A stretch of 38,552 nt of DNA, from NCBI GenBank assembly GCA_903834925.1, contig CAILLA010000226.1:1-38552 (forward strand), written 5' to 3'. Origin of the DNA: an uncultured Schlesneria sp. (lineage in GTDB: Bacteria > Planctomycetota > Planctomycetia > Planctomycetales > Planctomycetaceae). Below are positions 17,011-25,764 of this stretch, piece after piece. Both the position numbers and the translations under genes were made by a program. The stretch's first letter is position 1, and every line of letters starts with the position of its first letter. The notes beneath the pieces are model-generated. The model was not told the origin of the DNA, did no database searches, and worked only from the letters and a program-made list of their open reading frames with translations.

Positions 17011-17033
17011 CAACGCCAGTGATATGGACGTGG

Positions 17034-17070
17034 TGAGATCGGGTGGAGCAAAAGCCCCGATCTCATTTCT
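17034..17070 (+). terminator. Hairpin terminator-like structure after the hydroxyacid dehydrogenase gene
   Basis: TGAGATCGGG (17034-17043) pairs perfectly with CCCGATCTCA (17056-17065), a 10-bp stem with a 12-base loop. The sequence TTTCT follows. It sits 23 bases after the stop codon and 82 before the next start, so it could end or attenuate transcription between genes that otherwise look like one operon. Confidence 0.55.
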
Positions 17071-17146
17071 TCAGCAAATGATCACCGGCTAAGCGGAATC
17101 GGCAGAAAGTCTTCGCTGAGCGAGAAAGAAAAAGGCAACCGACAAG

Positions 17147-18082
17147 ATGAGCAATACGGTTCTGGTCACAGGCGGCGGCGGATTTATCGGAACGTGGGTC
17201 ATTCGGGAATTGTTATCTCGCGGACTTAAGCCAGTTGCATTTGACCGGCAAGTCAACGCCGAACGATGGAAAAGGATTCTCGGCGACGAAGCGTCCAAAG
17301 TTCAATTTGTTGCAGGAAGTTTGCTTGATCGCGAATTACTTTCGCGGGTCGTCGCTGAACAGCAGGTCTCGCACATGATTCATCTGGCGGCATTGCTGAC
17401 TCCAGATTGCCAACAAAGTCCTTATGGGGGCTGTGAAGTCAACATCCTGGGAAGCGTTGGTTTATTCGAATTGGCTCGCGTGAACGCTGGTCAGATCAAA
17501 GGAATATCGTATGCCAGTTCGTACGCGGTTTATGGTCCGGAAGCAGACGATAATTCACTGGGATTGAAAGCGGCTGATAACCGGCCACCTTCGTTCTATG
17601 GCGCGTTCAAAATGGCGTTTGACCTGATTGCCGAACAGTACTGGCGTCATTTTCAAATTGCTTCGGTGGGAATTCGACCCCACGTCGCCTACGGCCCGGA
17701 ACGAACCGTTGGGCTGACGGCCGGGCCGTCTCAAGCAGCCCGAGCGGCGGCTGTTGGTGAGCCCTACACCATCAATTACCGAGGTTGTGTCGGCTACGAT
17801 TACGTCGAAGATGTCGCGTTGGCGTTCGTCCGGTCGGCTCTTGAGACTCCGGCTGGCTCAACCGTCGTCGATCTTCCGAGTCAACTCGCCACAACCGAAG
17901 AATTTGTCCAGATTATCGACCGAGTTGTCCCTGGGTCCGGCTCCCGAATCTCCGTGAATGGACCGGAAATTCCTTCGAATATCCCTCCAAAACCTCATTT
18001 TATTTCATCACTCTTCCCTGATTGGCAACCTGTGACTCTGGAAGACGGAGTCCGTCGGACTGTCGAGTTTTACCGAAAGTAA
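17147..18082 (+). CDS. NAD-dependent epimerase/dehydratase (extended SDR)
   Basis: 311 residues. The N-terminus VLVTGGGGFIGTWVIRELLS is the glycine-rich NAD-binding motif. The catalytic set appears as SYASSYAVYGPE (Ser/Thr) and SFYGAFKMAFDLIAEQYW, which holds the Tyr-x-x-x-Lys pair. VGIRPHVAYGPER is the usual downstream block. Members interconvert or oxidise nucleotide sugars, lactones or sugar acids; flanking dehydrogenases favour a catabolic sugar-acid role, but the substrate is not determined. ATG 17147 follows an A/G-rich AAAGG segment. The next gene starts 8 bp after its stop, suggesting coupling. Confidence 0.85.
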   Translation: MSNTVLVTGGGGFIGTWVIRELLSRGLKPVAFDRQVNAERWKRILGDEASKVQFVAGSLLDRELLSRVVAEQQVSHMIHLAALLTPDCQQSPYGGCEVNILGSVGLFELARVNAGQIKGISYASSYAVYGPEADDNSLGLKAADNRPPSFYGAFKMAFDLIAEQYWRHFQIASVGIRPHVAYGPERTVGLTAGPSQAARAAAVGEPYTINYRGCVGYDYVEDVALAFVRSALETPAGSTVVDLPSQLATTEEFVQIIDRVVPGSGSRISVNGPEIPSNIPPKPHFISSLFPDWQPVTLEDGVRRTVEFYRK

Positions 18083-18090
18083 TTTTTTCT

Positions 18091-19158
18091 ATGAGCAATG
18101 ACACCGAGGCGAAATCGATTTCCATCGAATCGCTGACAAATTTCTGCGTTGAGGCACTCACTCGCGTGGGTATGTCGCGCACCGACGCCGAGACGACCGC
18201 AACGATTCTCGTGACGACCGACGCGATGGGGGTCTTCACTCACGGCACGAAGGCGCTCTCTGGATATCTGAATAAGCTCAAAGGGGGCGGATATCGAGCA
18301 ACAGCCACTCCGCGCATCGAACGAGAAGGGGCGGGTTGGGCGATCATCGATGGCGAATCTGCTCTCGGTCTGGTTGGCAGCGATTTCGCCATGCGAACGG
18401 CGATGGCCAAAGCTCGTAACGTCGGAATTGCTTACGTCGGCCTGAGAAATACTGGGCATATCGGCGCAGCGGGTTACTACGCAGCGACAGCTGCACGAGC
18501 CGGTTTTATCGGCATGGTGACTGGAAATGACATTCCAAGTGTAGCAGCACCCGGCTCGCGAGGTGCCGTCCTAGGCAGCAATCCCATTGCTTATGGCATC
18601 CCGGTCGGTAACGGCGACCCCATTTTACTCGATATGGCAACGGCTGCCGTTGCTGGAGGCAAAATCTACGCCGCACTTCAACGCGGCGAACCAATTCAGC
18701 CCACCTGGTTGATCGACCATGAAGGCAAACCGACAACGGATGGATCACTCTATCCGGATAAGGCAGCGCTGGCGCCGATGGCAGGACACAAGGGTTACGG
18801 ATTCGGGTTGTGGTGCGAAATCCTGTCGGCCATTCTGCCCGGCGGTCATATGACGTGGCAGGTCGGAAGCTGGATCTTCGACGACCCCGCTCGCCCGTCG
18901 TATCACAACGCATCGTTTATCGCGATCGATGTGGGCGCGATGGTGCCCCTGGATCAGTTTGAACAACGCCTGCAACGTCTGATTGACGAGATTCATGCTA
19001 CACCGACTGCGGGTGGCGTCGAACGAGTAATGCTTCCAGGCGAGAGAGAATGGGCTCAACGCCGAAAGTCAGAAACTGATGGGATCATTCTTCCGCAAGA
19101 TGTGATCGACAAAATTCGTCAGGCGGCCGCTCACGTCGGAATGGAAGCCCCTTTGTAG
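18091..19158 (+). CDS. Malate/L-lactate dehydrogenase family (Ldh2-type) oxidoreductase
   Basis: 355 residues. NAD(P)H-dependent reduction of 2-keto acids or imines in the fold unrelated to classical lactate dehydrogenase. Recognised blocks are THGTKALSGYL (usual SHG...), NTGHIGAAGYYA (usual SNHFGAAGYYA), LGSNPIAYGIPV, LDMATAAVAGGKI, and GHKGYGFGLWCEIL. The first and second blocks differ from the commonest form (Thr for Ser; TGHIG for NHFG), which may mean an altered substrate. The frame extends back to 18022 inside the previous gene; ATG 18091, 8 bp after that stop, is chosen. It ends 127 bp before a convergent gene. Confidence 0.88.
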   Translation: MSNDTEAKSISIESLTNFCVEALTRVGMSRTDAETTATILVTTDAMGVFTHGTKALSGYLNKLKGGGYRATATPRIEREGAGWAIIDGESALGLVGSDFAMRTAMAKARNVGIAYVGLRNTGHIGAAGYYAATAARAGFIGMVTGNDIPSVAAPGSRGAVLGSNPIAYGIPVGNGDPILLDMATAAVAGGKIYAALQRGEPIQPTWLIDHEGKPTTDGSLYPDKAALAPMAGHKGYGFGLWCEILSAILPGGHMTWQVGSWIFDDPARPSYHNASFIAIDVGAMVPLDQFEQRLQRLIDEIHATPTAGGVERVMLPGEREWAQRRKSETDGIILPQDVIDKIRQAAAHVGMEAPL

Positions 19159-19285
19159 AAGTACCATCTTGTTTCTTCGTGCAGCAAAAAATCTGCACCA
19201 AGAGGGCAAGGCTCCCGCCGAGCCGCGAAGTCGATGCGTGTACCTATTTCGAGGCGCGACAGGAGTCTCGACCTCCGAGTTCTGT

Positions 19286-20521
19286 TCACCGCCTGTCGAC
19301 CTTGCAATTGGGGGGGAAACACTGTCGTAGTTCTGGTGTCACTTTGACATCACTCCTCAGTGAACGCAATCGTTTGAGTGTCCCCAGTTTCAATAATCCA
19401 GCCTGTGTCATTCTCGTACCGGCAACGTTCAACGATTCAAGGCCGGTCATTTCCGCCAGATCTTCAGCCGCCTTATCAGTGATACTAAAGCAGCCTGCAA
19501 CGTAAAGAGTTCTCAGCGTCGGGATCGACTTAATGCTGTCCAAGCCATCGTCATCAACGTCTGTCTGTGATAAATCAAGATGCACAAGGTTGGGAACGTT
19601 ATGAAGATTGGCAAGTCCAGCATTCGAGATCTTGCTGCCGCTCAAGCGTAATTCACTCACCTTAACCAGTGGAAAGTCGCCATTCGGCGATCGGTCAGTC
19701 AAAGCCAGCAGAACGGAATCATCAGGAATTGTTGCTTCGATCACTGTAATCGAACGTGACGTTGCCAATTGTTGCATCTGTTGATCGAGCAATGTTCGAC
19801 CTACAGTAACTTGTCCCGGCAGTCGAATCCCTCCCACGCCCAGACCTAATTTTCGTAGACGTGGGATCAGGGCGATCGACTTGATTTCCGAAAGCGATGT
19901 TTGCTCATGAATCCCGATCGACAGCTCCGTCAATCGATACATTTTTTCCAAACCGGCGAGTTTTGAATTCCGTGTACCAGGTAGGGCAAGCGATTTCAAT
20001 TGCTGAAGTTCTGCCAATACCTCCCAGCTATTGGGTTCCAACTCACCATAAATCTGCAAGTTACTGAGGTAAGGAAGCCACTTGAGCCTGCGCAAGTCAG
20101 AGGGAGAAATCGGAGACGGACGCACGATTTTTCTCGTTGTTCCATTCGAGAATGTAATCGTCGACGAACGTCCGCCGATTAATGTGATGTGGGTAATCGG
20201 TTCAAACGGCTCTATATACGCTGGCCCGATTTTCGCCTTCCAAGAGGCTGGAAAAACGGCGACTCGATTCGCCGAGCCAGCCCCGTCATTAAGCCAGCGT
20301 TCAAGTTGAACACCCCACCAATATTGATAAGCTTGCCAAATGGTGCCGGCGATCATCATTGCGGAAAAGAGGATGTAGGGAAACCAGGGCGATCGTCGCC
20401 ACCGTTTCCAACGCCGAAAGATCGTAAGGCGCTCAGGAGTGTTGGGCGTCAAATCATTCCCCTTCGCAATTGGACTTCGTTCGAGATCCCACATGATAAC
20501 CAAGTAACCTTGATGGTTCAT
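19286..20521 (-). CDS. Leucine-rich-repeat membrane protein
   Basis: About 411 residues. One transmembrane helix (FPYILFSAMMIAGTIWQAY) lies near residues 47-65 after a basic segment (RRWKRWRR). The remainder is extracytoplasmic, with at least eight leucine-rich repeats such as LVHLDLSQTDVDDDGLDSI, LRTLYVAGCFSITDKAAEDL and LESLNVAGTRMTQAGLLKL. These follow the cysteine-containing/RI-like LRR style common in planctomycetes. The repeats suggest protein binding; the partner is unknown. The N-terminal start is uncertain: ATG 20521 (MNHQGYLV) and ATG 20494 (MWDLERSP) are both possible and neither has a strong ribosome site. It is divergent from the next gene. Confidence 0.8.
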   Translation of the reverse strand: MNHQGYLVIMWDLERSPIAKGNDLTPNTPERLTIFRRWKRWRRSPWFPYILFSAMMIAGTIWQAYQYWWGVQLERWLNDGAGSANRVAVFPASWKAKIGPAYIEPFEPITHITLIGGRSSTITFSNGTTRKIVRPSPISPSDLRRLKWLPYLSNLQIYGELEPNSWEVLAELQQLKSLALPGTRNSKLAGLEKMYRLTELSIGIHEQTSLSEIKSIALIPRLRKLGLGVGGIRLPGQVTVGRTLLDQQMQQLATSRSITVIEATIPDDSVLLALTDRSPNGDFPLVKVSELRLSGSKISNAGLANLHNVPNLVHLDLSQTDVDDDGLDSIKSIPTLRTLYVAGCFSITDKAAEDLAEMTGLESLNVAGTRMTQAGLLKLGTLKRLRSLRSDVKVTPELRQCFPPNCKVDRR

Positions 20522-20643
20522 AACTCTCAAGAATCACATTGTGAGTTTGGCGAAAGCTGTTAAACTACGCGACGTCGATTAAATCACGGTAAGGATGCTG
20601 TGATTTCCGGCCTCATTTCACCTTGAATTTCGATAGGGTGGGT

Positions 20644-23181
20644 ATGCGCTTCGAAACTTCGCAAACCACGCCAGCTTTTCTTGACCGCCGTTTACAACTT
20701 CGAATGCTGTCATTCGTCGGACTAATCGCGGTCATCATGTTTACGCTCAGCGCGTTGAACTACCGATCGGCAACAAAAGATGCTGGAGATCAGCGGCACG
20801 CTAACGTATCGCCGGATTTGCTGAACTTCGAAGTGCATCGTGAAGAACTTGACCTTAAACCGGGCGAATTCGTGATGCCGGTTGCAGAGGATGACGGTGT
20901 CCGCGGACAGTCACCACGATTGCGATCGGAATCCACGGCGGAGGATCGCGAACTTTTCGCTCCTCGAAGCAAAGAACGAATCCGCGATGACACGTCGGGT
21001 GATAAATTGTTCCGACGCCGCAGGTCGGTGCCCAAACCGATCGAAGAGAATGCGTTTCATGACGGTTTGGCGACAGTTGATCCAGTTCCATTTGATGAAG
21101 ATCCAATTCCCGTTGCGCAGCCAATCAACGAAATTGACCGGATGACTCCCGCCGAGACGTCAACCGTCGACGACGACTGGAATTCTGAACCGATTCCAAC
21201 GACTCGCATCGGCGAACTTGAACCGATTCGTGAACCAATCCGTCGGCAGCTCCCCGATGAAATTACCCCCGCGCCCCGGCGCGATTTTCCAAAAACATCG
21301 CTTCTTGACGATGGGCCTGAGCCATTTCGTCCCAATCACGTGGAAGCCAGCGAAATCCCCCCTTCACGCGACGAATTCAATCCGCGTGGAGACGAAATTG
21401 TCCGCGAAACCCCAATTCCCAAACGCCATCCGAAAAAGGCACCTGTCGCGAGTGAGTTTGAACAGGACCAAGACCTGTTCGACGACCAAAATCGTCAACC
21501 TCCGATTGATCTGCGGCGACGTGACGAATTCACTCGAAACAATTCATTTGATAAGGCTCAACCGACTTCGAATGAGGTTGCTGCTGTTCGAATCGATAAG
21601 CGATATCTCGATCTCGTCAAGGACAACACCATTGGAGTTCGCCGTGACGAAGCTGAGGTCTTTTATTGGTTGCTCGACCACGCCCGACGGGTCCCCGCTT
21701 TATCTTTGCAACGGGCGAGTGATCACGAGGTTCAATATATTAATCTGATGACAGAACCCGATCGTTATCGAGGTGAGCCGGTGACGATTGAGGGTGATCT
21801 ATTTCGACTTTACGAATTTGAAGCGGGTCGAAATCAGTACGGTGTCACCAAGGTCTACGAAGCTTGGGTCTTTACCGGTGATTCAAGCCACCATCCGTAT
21901 CGGATCGTCTGTACGAGTCTGCCAAACGGAATCGAACCTGGTGAGAACCTGCGGAAGCCGGTTCGCATCACCGGTTATTTCTTCAAACGCGAAGGCTATC
22001 GTTCGAACGGCGGAGTTCATATCGCCCCGACATTGCTAGCCAAACGAATCAACATCAATCCGATGCCAAATGGAATTCCACTGACATCAGGAATTCTTCC
22101 GTATATGACTGGAGCAATCATGGCTTTCGGACTGGCGCTACTTGTTACAGTTGTCGGATTTGCGATTGGTGACGGTCGAGCATCCCGGAGCGAAATGCAG
22201 CGGTTACAGCGTCACCCACAGCCTTCGTTCGTCGGAATCCACCTTCCTGAAATCATTTCCGTTGAAGAATCGCTTCGGCAACTTGCTGAACAGGAGCGGG
22301 AATTGGCGGTCGGCGGTGCTTATGGCCCTCTCTTTTCGAAACAGATGACTCTCGAACACGCCGTTCATGATTACTCCAAGTCGCACCAGGCTCTGAATGA
22401 AGAAACTCAGCGTCAACATCGAAAGCAGACGGGAACTCTTCAAAGCTGGGCAGCAAAAAAACAAGCGGCACAAGCGGAAATCGATGCACTGCGCGAAGCT
22501 CAGGCCGAACGACAAGTTGGATCGGACAGTCTCGCCGATGAACTGAACTCCGACATGCTTGATCCCGCTCGAAACGTGCTTGTCCGACCTAGGGATCTCG
22601 AACAACCTCACGGTACCCGAGCTGTTTCAACCAACCACGAAATCCCGCCGACAAAGCTTACTCGTAGCGGTCCATCGTCTACGTCGACGGTGCGTCCAGT
22701 CGCAGCCGTTCCTCAAGCTCCGAATCACATTGCACACGAAGCGACCAGATTATCGGAGTATGAAGAAGAGATCGCCAGATTGACGGGGCTTCAGACCGAA
22801 ATTCGAGCGATCAATCCGTTTTCTGATGAAGAGTCGGAAAAAGCAATCGCGTCTCAAATCGTAGAAGGCCAGTTCCAACTGGAAGAATTGGATCATCAAG
22901 AGACTGTCGATAATCTTGACCAAGAAAATCCATCAGATCATCACCATGCGTTTGATCGGGCTGATCGCGAGACGGTCTCATTCTCACTTCCCCCTTCATC
23001 ACGTTTCGGTCAGGCAAGGCACGACAATCAGACAGATGATTCGGACATCGCTGATATGTCTGACATCCCAAATGTCGATGAGTCGATCGACGATTCGAAC
23101 GCGGACGCTGGCGAGAACTCAACAGAATTTAGAAGAACCCGCAGAAATCGGCGCGACTGGCGAAAGGGCAAAACTGCCTGA
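20644..23181 (+). CDS. Large two-TM protein with OB-like central domain and charged flanks
   Basis: 845 residues from ATG 20644, which follows GGGTGGG; a TTG at 20623 gives a longer but less likely form. Order: one helix at about 25-42 (LSFVGLIAVIMFTLSALN); a disordered Pro/Asp/Arg-rich region to about 310; a folded segment to about 480 that contains EPVTIEGDLFRLYEFEAG ... VRITGYFFKREGY, a beta-rich pattern like an OB or DUF-type domain; a second helix (PYMTGAIMAFGLALLVTVVG); then coiled-coil stretches (QQAEIDALREAQ-type and EEEIARLTGLQTEI). The central part would lie outside the inner membrane and the coiled coil in the cytoplasm. No family name is recognised; the layout suggests an envelope-spanning structural or scaffold protein. 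Confidence 0.78.
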   Translation: MRFETSQTTPAFLDRRLQLRMLSFVGLIAVIMFTLSALNYRSATKDAGDQRHANVSPDLLNFEVHREELDLKPGEFVMPVAEDDGVRGQSPRLRSESTAEDRELFAPRSKERIRDDTSGDKLFRRRRSVPKPIEENAFHDGLATVDPVPFDEDPIPVAQPINEIDRMTPAETSTVDDDWNSEPIPTTRIGELEPIREPIRRQLPDEITPAPRRDFPKTSLLDDGPEPFRPNHVEASEIPPSRDEFNPRGDEIVRETPIPKRHPKKAPVASEFEQDQDLFDDQNRQPPIDLRRRDEFTRNNSFDKAQPTSNEVAAVRIDKRYLDLVKDNTIGVRRDEAEVFYWLLDHARRVPALSLQRASDHEVQYINLMTEPDRYRGEPVTIEGDLFRLYEFEAGRNQYGVTKVYEAWVFTGDSSHHPYRIVCTSLPNGIEPGENLRKPVRITGYFFKREGYRSNGGVHIAPTLLAKRININPMPNGIPLTSGILPYMTGAIMAFGLALLVTVVGFAIGDGRASRSEMQRLQRHPQPSFVGIHLPEIISVEESLRQLAEQERELAVGGAYGPLFSKQMTLEHAVHDYSKSHQALNEETQRQHRKQTGTLQSWAAKKQAAQAEIDALREAQAERQVGSDSLADELNSDMLDPARNVLVRPRDLEQPHGTRAVSTNHEIPPTKLTRSGPSSTSTVRPVAAVPQAPNHIAHEATRLSEYEEEIARLTGLQTEIRAINPFSDEESEKAIASQIVEGQFQLEELDHQETVDNLDQENPSDHHHAFDRADRETVSFSLPPSSRFGQARHDNQTDDSDIADMSDIPNVDESIDDSNADAGENSTEFRRTRRNRRDWRKGKTA

Positions 23182-23285
23182 TTTGCAACATGGAGTTTGA
23201 CTGTCGTCGCGAGAGATAATGCTGGTTTCCGAAAGAGTTTCGAACGAATAAACCGAACGTTCCTTTTCTCGTTTGAAGCAGGTTC

Positions 23286-24239
23286 ATGAGTCCAATTGAC
23301 CCGAACTCACTGATTCAGCGTTACCGAAAGGTGACAGGGATTTCCGCGATTTTATTACCGTTCACTGAAACGGATGAAATCGATTGGAAATCATTTGATC
23401 AACACGTAGAACGGACTGTTGAAGCAGGTCTGATCCCGGCCGTGAACATGGACACGGGGTATGTTAATCTGATCGATCAGCCGATGCGAGATCAGGTCCT
23501 GCAACGAACGTCTGAGATCCTTGGTGGCACTCAATTTGTCGCGGGAGCTTTTGTTGCGGATCATGATGGTGTCCCTTTTCAGCGAGATGCCTATCTCAAA
23601 CAGATGATGGCGATTCAGAAACGCGGTGGAATACCGATTGTATTCCAGTCGTACGGACTCACCCGTCAACCAGGCCCGGAAATCATTTCAAGTTATCAGC
23701 AACTGGCAGAAGCTTCAGATCGATTCCTCGGCTTTGAACTCACGACCGATCTGGCTCCATTCGGTGCGATCTACGATATCGAAACTTTCACAGGGCTGTT
23801 GTCGATTCGTCAGTGCATCGGCCTCAAGCATTCATCATTTCACCGCGACCCCGAATGGCAACGCCTTTTGCTGCGGAATCGACTGAGACCCGATTTTGTG
23901 GTCTACACTGGAAATGATTTCGCCATCGATATGATCATGTACGGCAGCGATTACCTGCTTGGCCTGAGCACGTTCGCGCCGGATCTGTTTGCGCTTCGAG
24001 ACAAATATTGGGCGAGTGGCGATTCACGTTTCTACGAGCTGAACGATCAACTTCAGTACCTTGGAAACTTTGCCTTTCGCAGCCCGTCGCCAGGCTATAA
24101 ACATTCTGCCGCACAGTTCCTGAAGCTGCGGGGCTGGATCGGCACAGAACGGACGCACGTGAAGAGTGTTCATCGTCCCGAATCGGATCTCGAAATCCTG
24201 CGAGAGATCGGCGAACGATTGAAGGTCTTCTCGCCGTGA
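23286..24239 (+). CDS. DapA/NanA-family class I aldolase (dihydrodipicolinate-synthase-like)
   Basis: 317 residues, a TIM barrel. The Schiff-base lysine is K181 in CIGLKHSSFH. The tyrosine of the family's YYN motif is probably that in VFQSYGLTRQPG. SAILLPFTETDEIDWKSFDQHVERTVEAG is a divergent form of the usual N-terminal pattern. The canonical pyruvate-carboxylate-binding G-T-T stretch is not obvious; the corresponding NMDTGYVNLID differs. It is therefore probably not a true dihydrodipicolinate synthase but a sugar-acid or keto-acid aldolase of unknown substrate. It lies 22 bp before the phosphofructokinase gene, so the pair may be co-transcribed. Confidence 0.8.
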   Translation: MSPIDPNSLIQRYRKVTGISAILLPFTETDEIDWKSFDQHVERTVEAGLIPAVNMDTGYVNLIDQPMRDQVLQRTSEILGGTQFVAGAFVADHDGVPFQRDAYLKQMMAIQKRGGIPIVFQSYGLTRQPGPEIISSYQQLAEASDRFLGFELTTDLAPFGAIYDIETFTGLLSIRQCIGLKHSSFHRDPEWQRLLLRNRLRPDFVVYTGNDFAIDMIMYGSDYLLGLSTFAPDLFALRDKYWASGDSRFYELNDQLQYLGNFAFRSPSPGYKHSAAQFLKLRGWIGTERTHVKSVHRPESDLEILREIGERLKVFSP

Positions 24240-24261
24240 ACCTATTGCGAAAGTAAGAAGC

Positions 24262-25641
24262 ATGTCTCGATTTGCAATCTTAACGGCGGGCGGTGATACG
24301 CCTGCACTCAACGCCACAATCTACGGCGCTGTCGAGCGGGCTAATTCCCTCAAGATCGAAATCGTCGGTTTGATACGTGGATTTGCCGGAATCCTGGACC
24401 CGCGCGTTCCCCATGTCCGCCTGAATCCACTCTTTTCAACGATTCCCGAACTCAACCCAAACATGGGTGGAACGTTGCTGGGGGCGTCGCGCACCTATAT
24501 CGATCGCGGCCAGGCTGAGATCATGTCTGAGATCAAACAGCGACTTCAGACGCTCAAAGTTGACGGAATGATCTGTATTGGGGGTGACGGCACGATTAAC
24601 GGGATGCAGCCTCTGTGTGAATTTTTCCCCTGCGTGCTGGCTCCGAAAACAATCGACAATGATCTCGGCCTGAACTATCTCGACGAAGTGAACGAGCTCA
24701 TGATGGATGAGAGTGAAAGCGGAGGTCGCCGACGAACCGGCACATCACTCGTTCGCCCGAACATCAGCCTGGACGAAATCGTCAATTACGTCACACCTGG
24801 TTTTGCCACTGCGGTATTTGTTGTCGTGCAGGGTATTGAACGAATTCGTACGACCGCCGAAAGCCACAGACGAATCGCAATTATCGAAGTGATGGGGCGC
24901 GACTCAGGATTCATCCCACTTGGTTCAGCCTACGGCCAACCAGACATTATTCTGATTCCCGAGGCACCTCTTGATATGGATCGGCTTGAGCACCGCATCG
25001 CAGAACTGTACGAGCTGCAAAAGCATGTTGTGATCGTTTTGGGGGAAGGGGTCGTTGATCAGGATGGTCGACAACTCGGGGCCGCAACAAAAAGCTACGA
25101 TCCCGCAGGAAATATTATCTTCAACGGAGCAGCCGAAGAGCTGAAACGACTACTCTGCAAACGGTTTGGTGACGACTATTTTGGTACCCGTCGAAAACAC
25201 GAATCCGCAGACTCTGCCATTTTCACGCGAAAAGTCGGGCACACGCAACGAGGCGGGTTTCCAATCAAGTTCGACCGGTTTCATGCAGTCCAACTCGGCG
25301 GAAAGGCCGTTGATCTCTTGGTTGAAGGTCAAAACAACACGATCGCAACACTGCAATGGTCTCAAGAAAGAGGATTCTTTCTTGATTCTCTCGGAGCAAA
25401 CAAGCTGCGCGACCAATGGGGAAAAATCCATCCTCGACACGTACACCCGTCATTCTATGACGCCCAGCGATTTCAACCGTCGCTGCTGGGTAAGAACTAT
25501 CTCCGCTCGGTCCTGACAGGTGCAATCGGGGCCGAAGACGTTGAACAAATCCGAGCCGATATGTTCAGCCCCGGGAAGCTTTCGACTCGATATCAAAGTG
25601 TGAATATCGATATCCAACGCCGAATCGAGACCCTGATTTAG
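24262..25641 (+). CDS. 6-phosphofructokinase (phosphoryl donor uncertain)
   Basis: 459 residues, longer than the 320-residue bacterial ATP enzyme. It phosphorylates fructose 6-phosphate in glycolysis. FAILTAGGDTPALNATIYGA begins the protein; CIGGDGTINGM contains the donor-site Gly, as in ATP-dependent enzymes; APKTIDNDL has Lys where short ATP enzymes have Gly and PPi enzymes have Lys. MGRDSGFIPLGSAYGQ and VGHTQRGGFPIKFDR are family signatures. The Gly/Lys combination occurs in the long ATP-type branch (e.g. trypanosomal) but cannot settle the donor. The 'PALN' in place of the usual 'PGMN' is unusual. It may be regulated by effectors through its C-terminal extension. Confidence 0.9.
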   Translation: MSRFAILTAGGDTPALNATIYGAVERANSLKIEIVGLIRGFAGILDPRVPHVRLNPLFSTIPELNPNMGGTLLGASRTYIDRGQAEIMSEIKQRLQTLKVDGMICIGGDGTINGMQPLCEFFPCVLAPKTIDNDLGLNYLDEVNELMMDESESGGRRRTGTSLVRPNISLDEIVNYVTPGFATAVFVVVQGIERIRTTAESHRRIAIIEVMGRDSGFIPLGSAYGQPDIILIPEAPLDMDRLEHRIAELYELQKHVVIVLGEGVVDQDGRQLGAATKSYDPAGNIIFNGAAEELKRLLCKRFGDDYFGTRRKHESADSAIFTRKVGHTQRGGFPIKFDRFHAVQLGGKAVDLLVEGQNNTIATLQWSQERGFFLDSLGANKLRDQWGKIHPRHVHPSFYDAQRFQPSLLGKNYLRSVLTGAIGAEDVEQIRADMFSPGKLSTRYQSVNIDIQRRIETLI

Positions 25642-25649
25642 GGAGTATT

Positions 25650-25745
25650 GTGCCACTGCTTGACCGTCCTCGGTCAAGCAGTGCTCTTCGATTTGAGCAC
25701 AGATAACGAAGCCACTGCGTCGGAGAAGACTCCGATAAATAGCAC
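25650..25745 (+). repeat. REPIN-like palindromic element, copy 2
   Basis: Starts GTGCCACTGCTTGACCG, loop TCCT, CGGTCAAGCAGTG; the 13-bp stem (25654-25666 with 25671-25683) is perfect. The far half reads GAAGCCACTGCGTCGGAG, AAGACTCCG and ends AGCAC. It occupies the gap between the convergent pfk and pyrG genes and, with its strong hairpin, may also act as a bidirectional terminator. Confidence 0.85.
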
Positions 25746-25764
25746 CAGGCGAGTAAATCCAGAG

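Noticed and set aside
19179-19198. Hairpin GTGCAG/CTGCAC between convergent genes
   Set aside because: Six-bp stem with an A-rich loop and no T-run; too weak to call a terminator.
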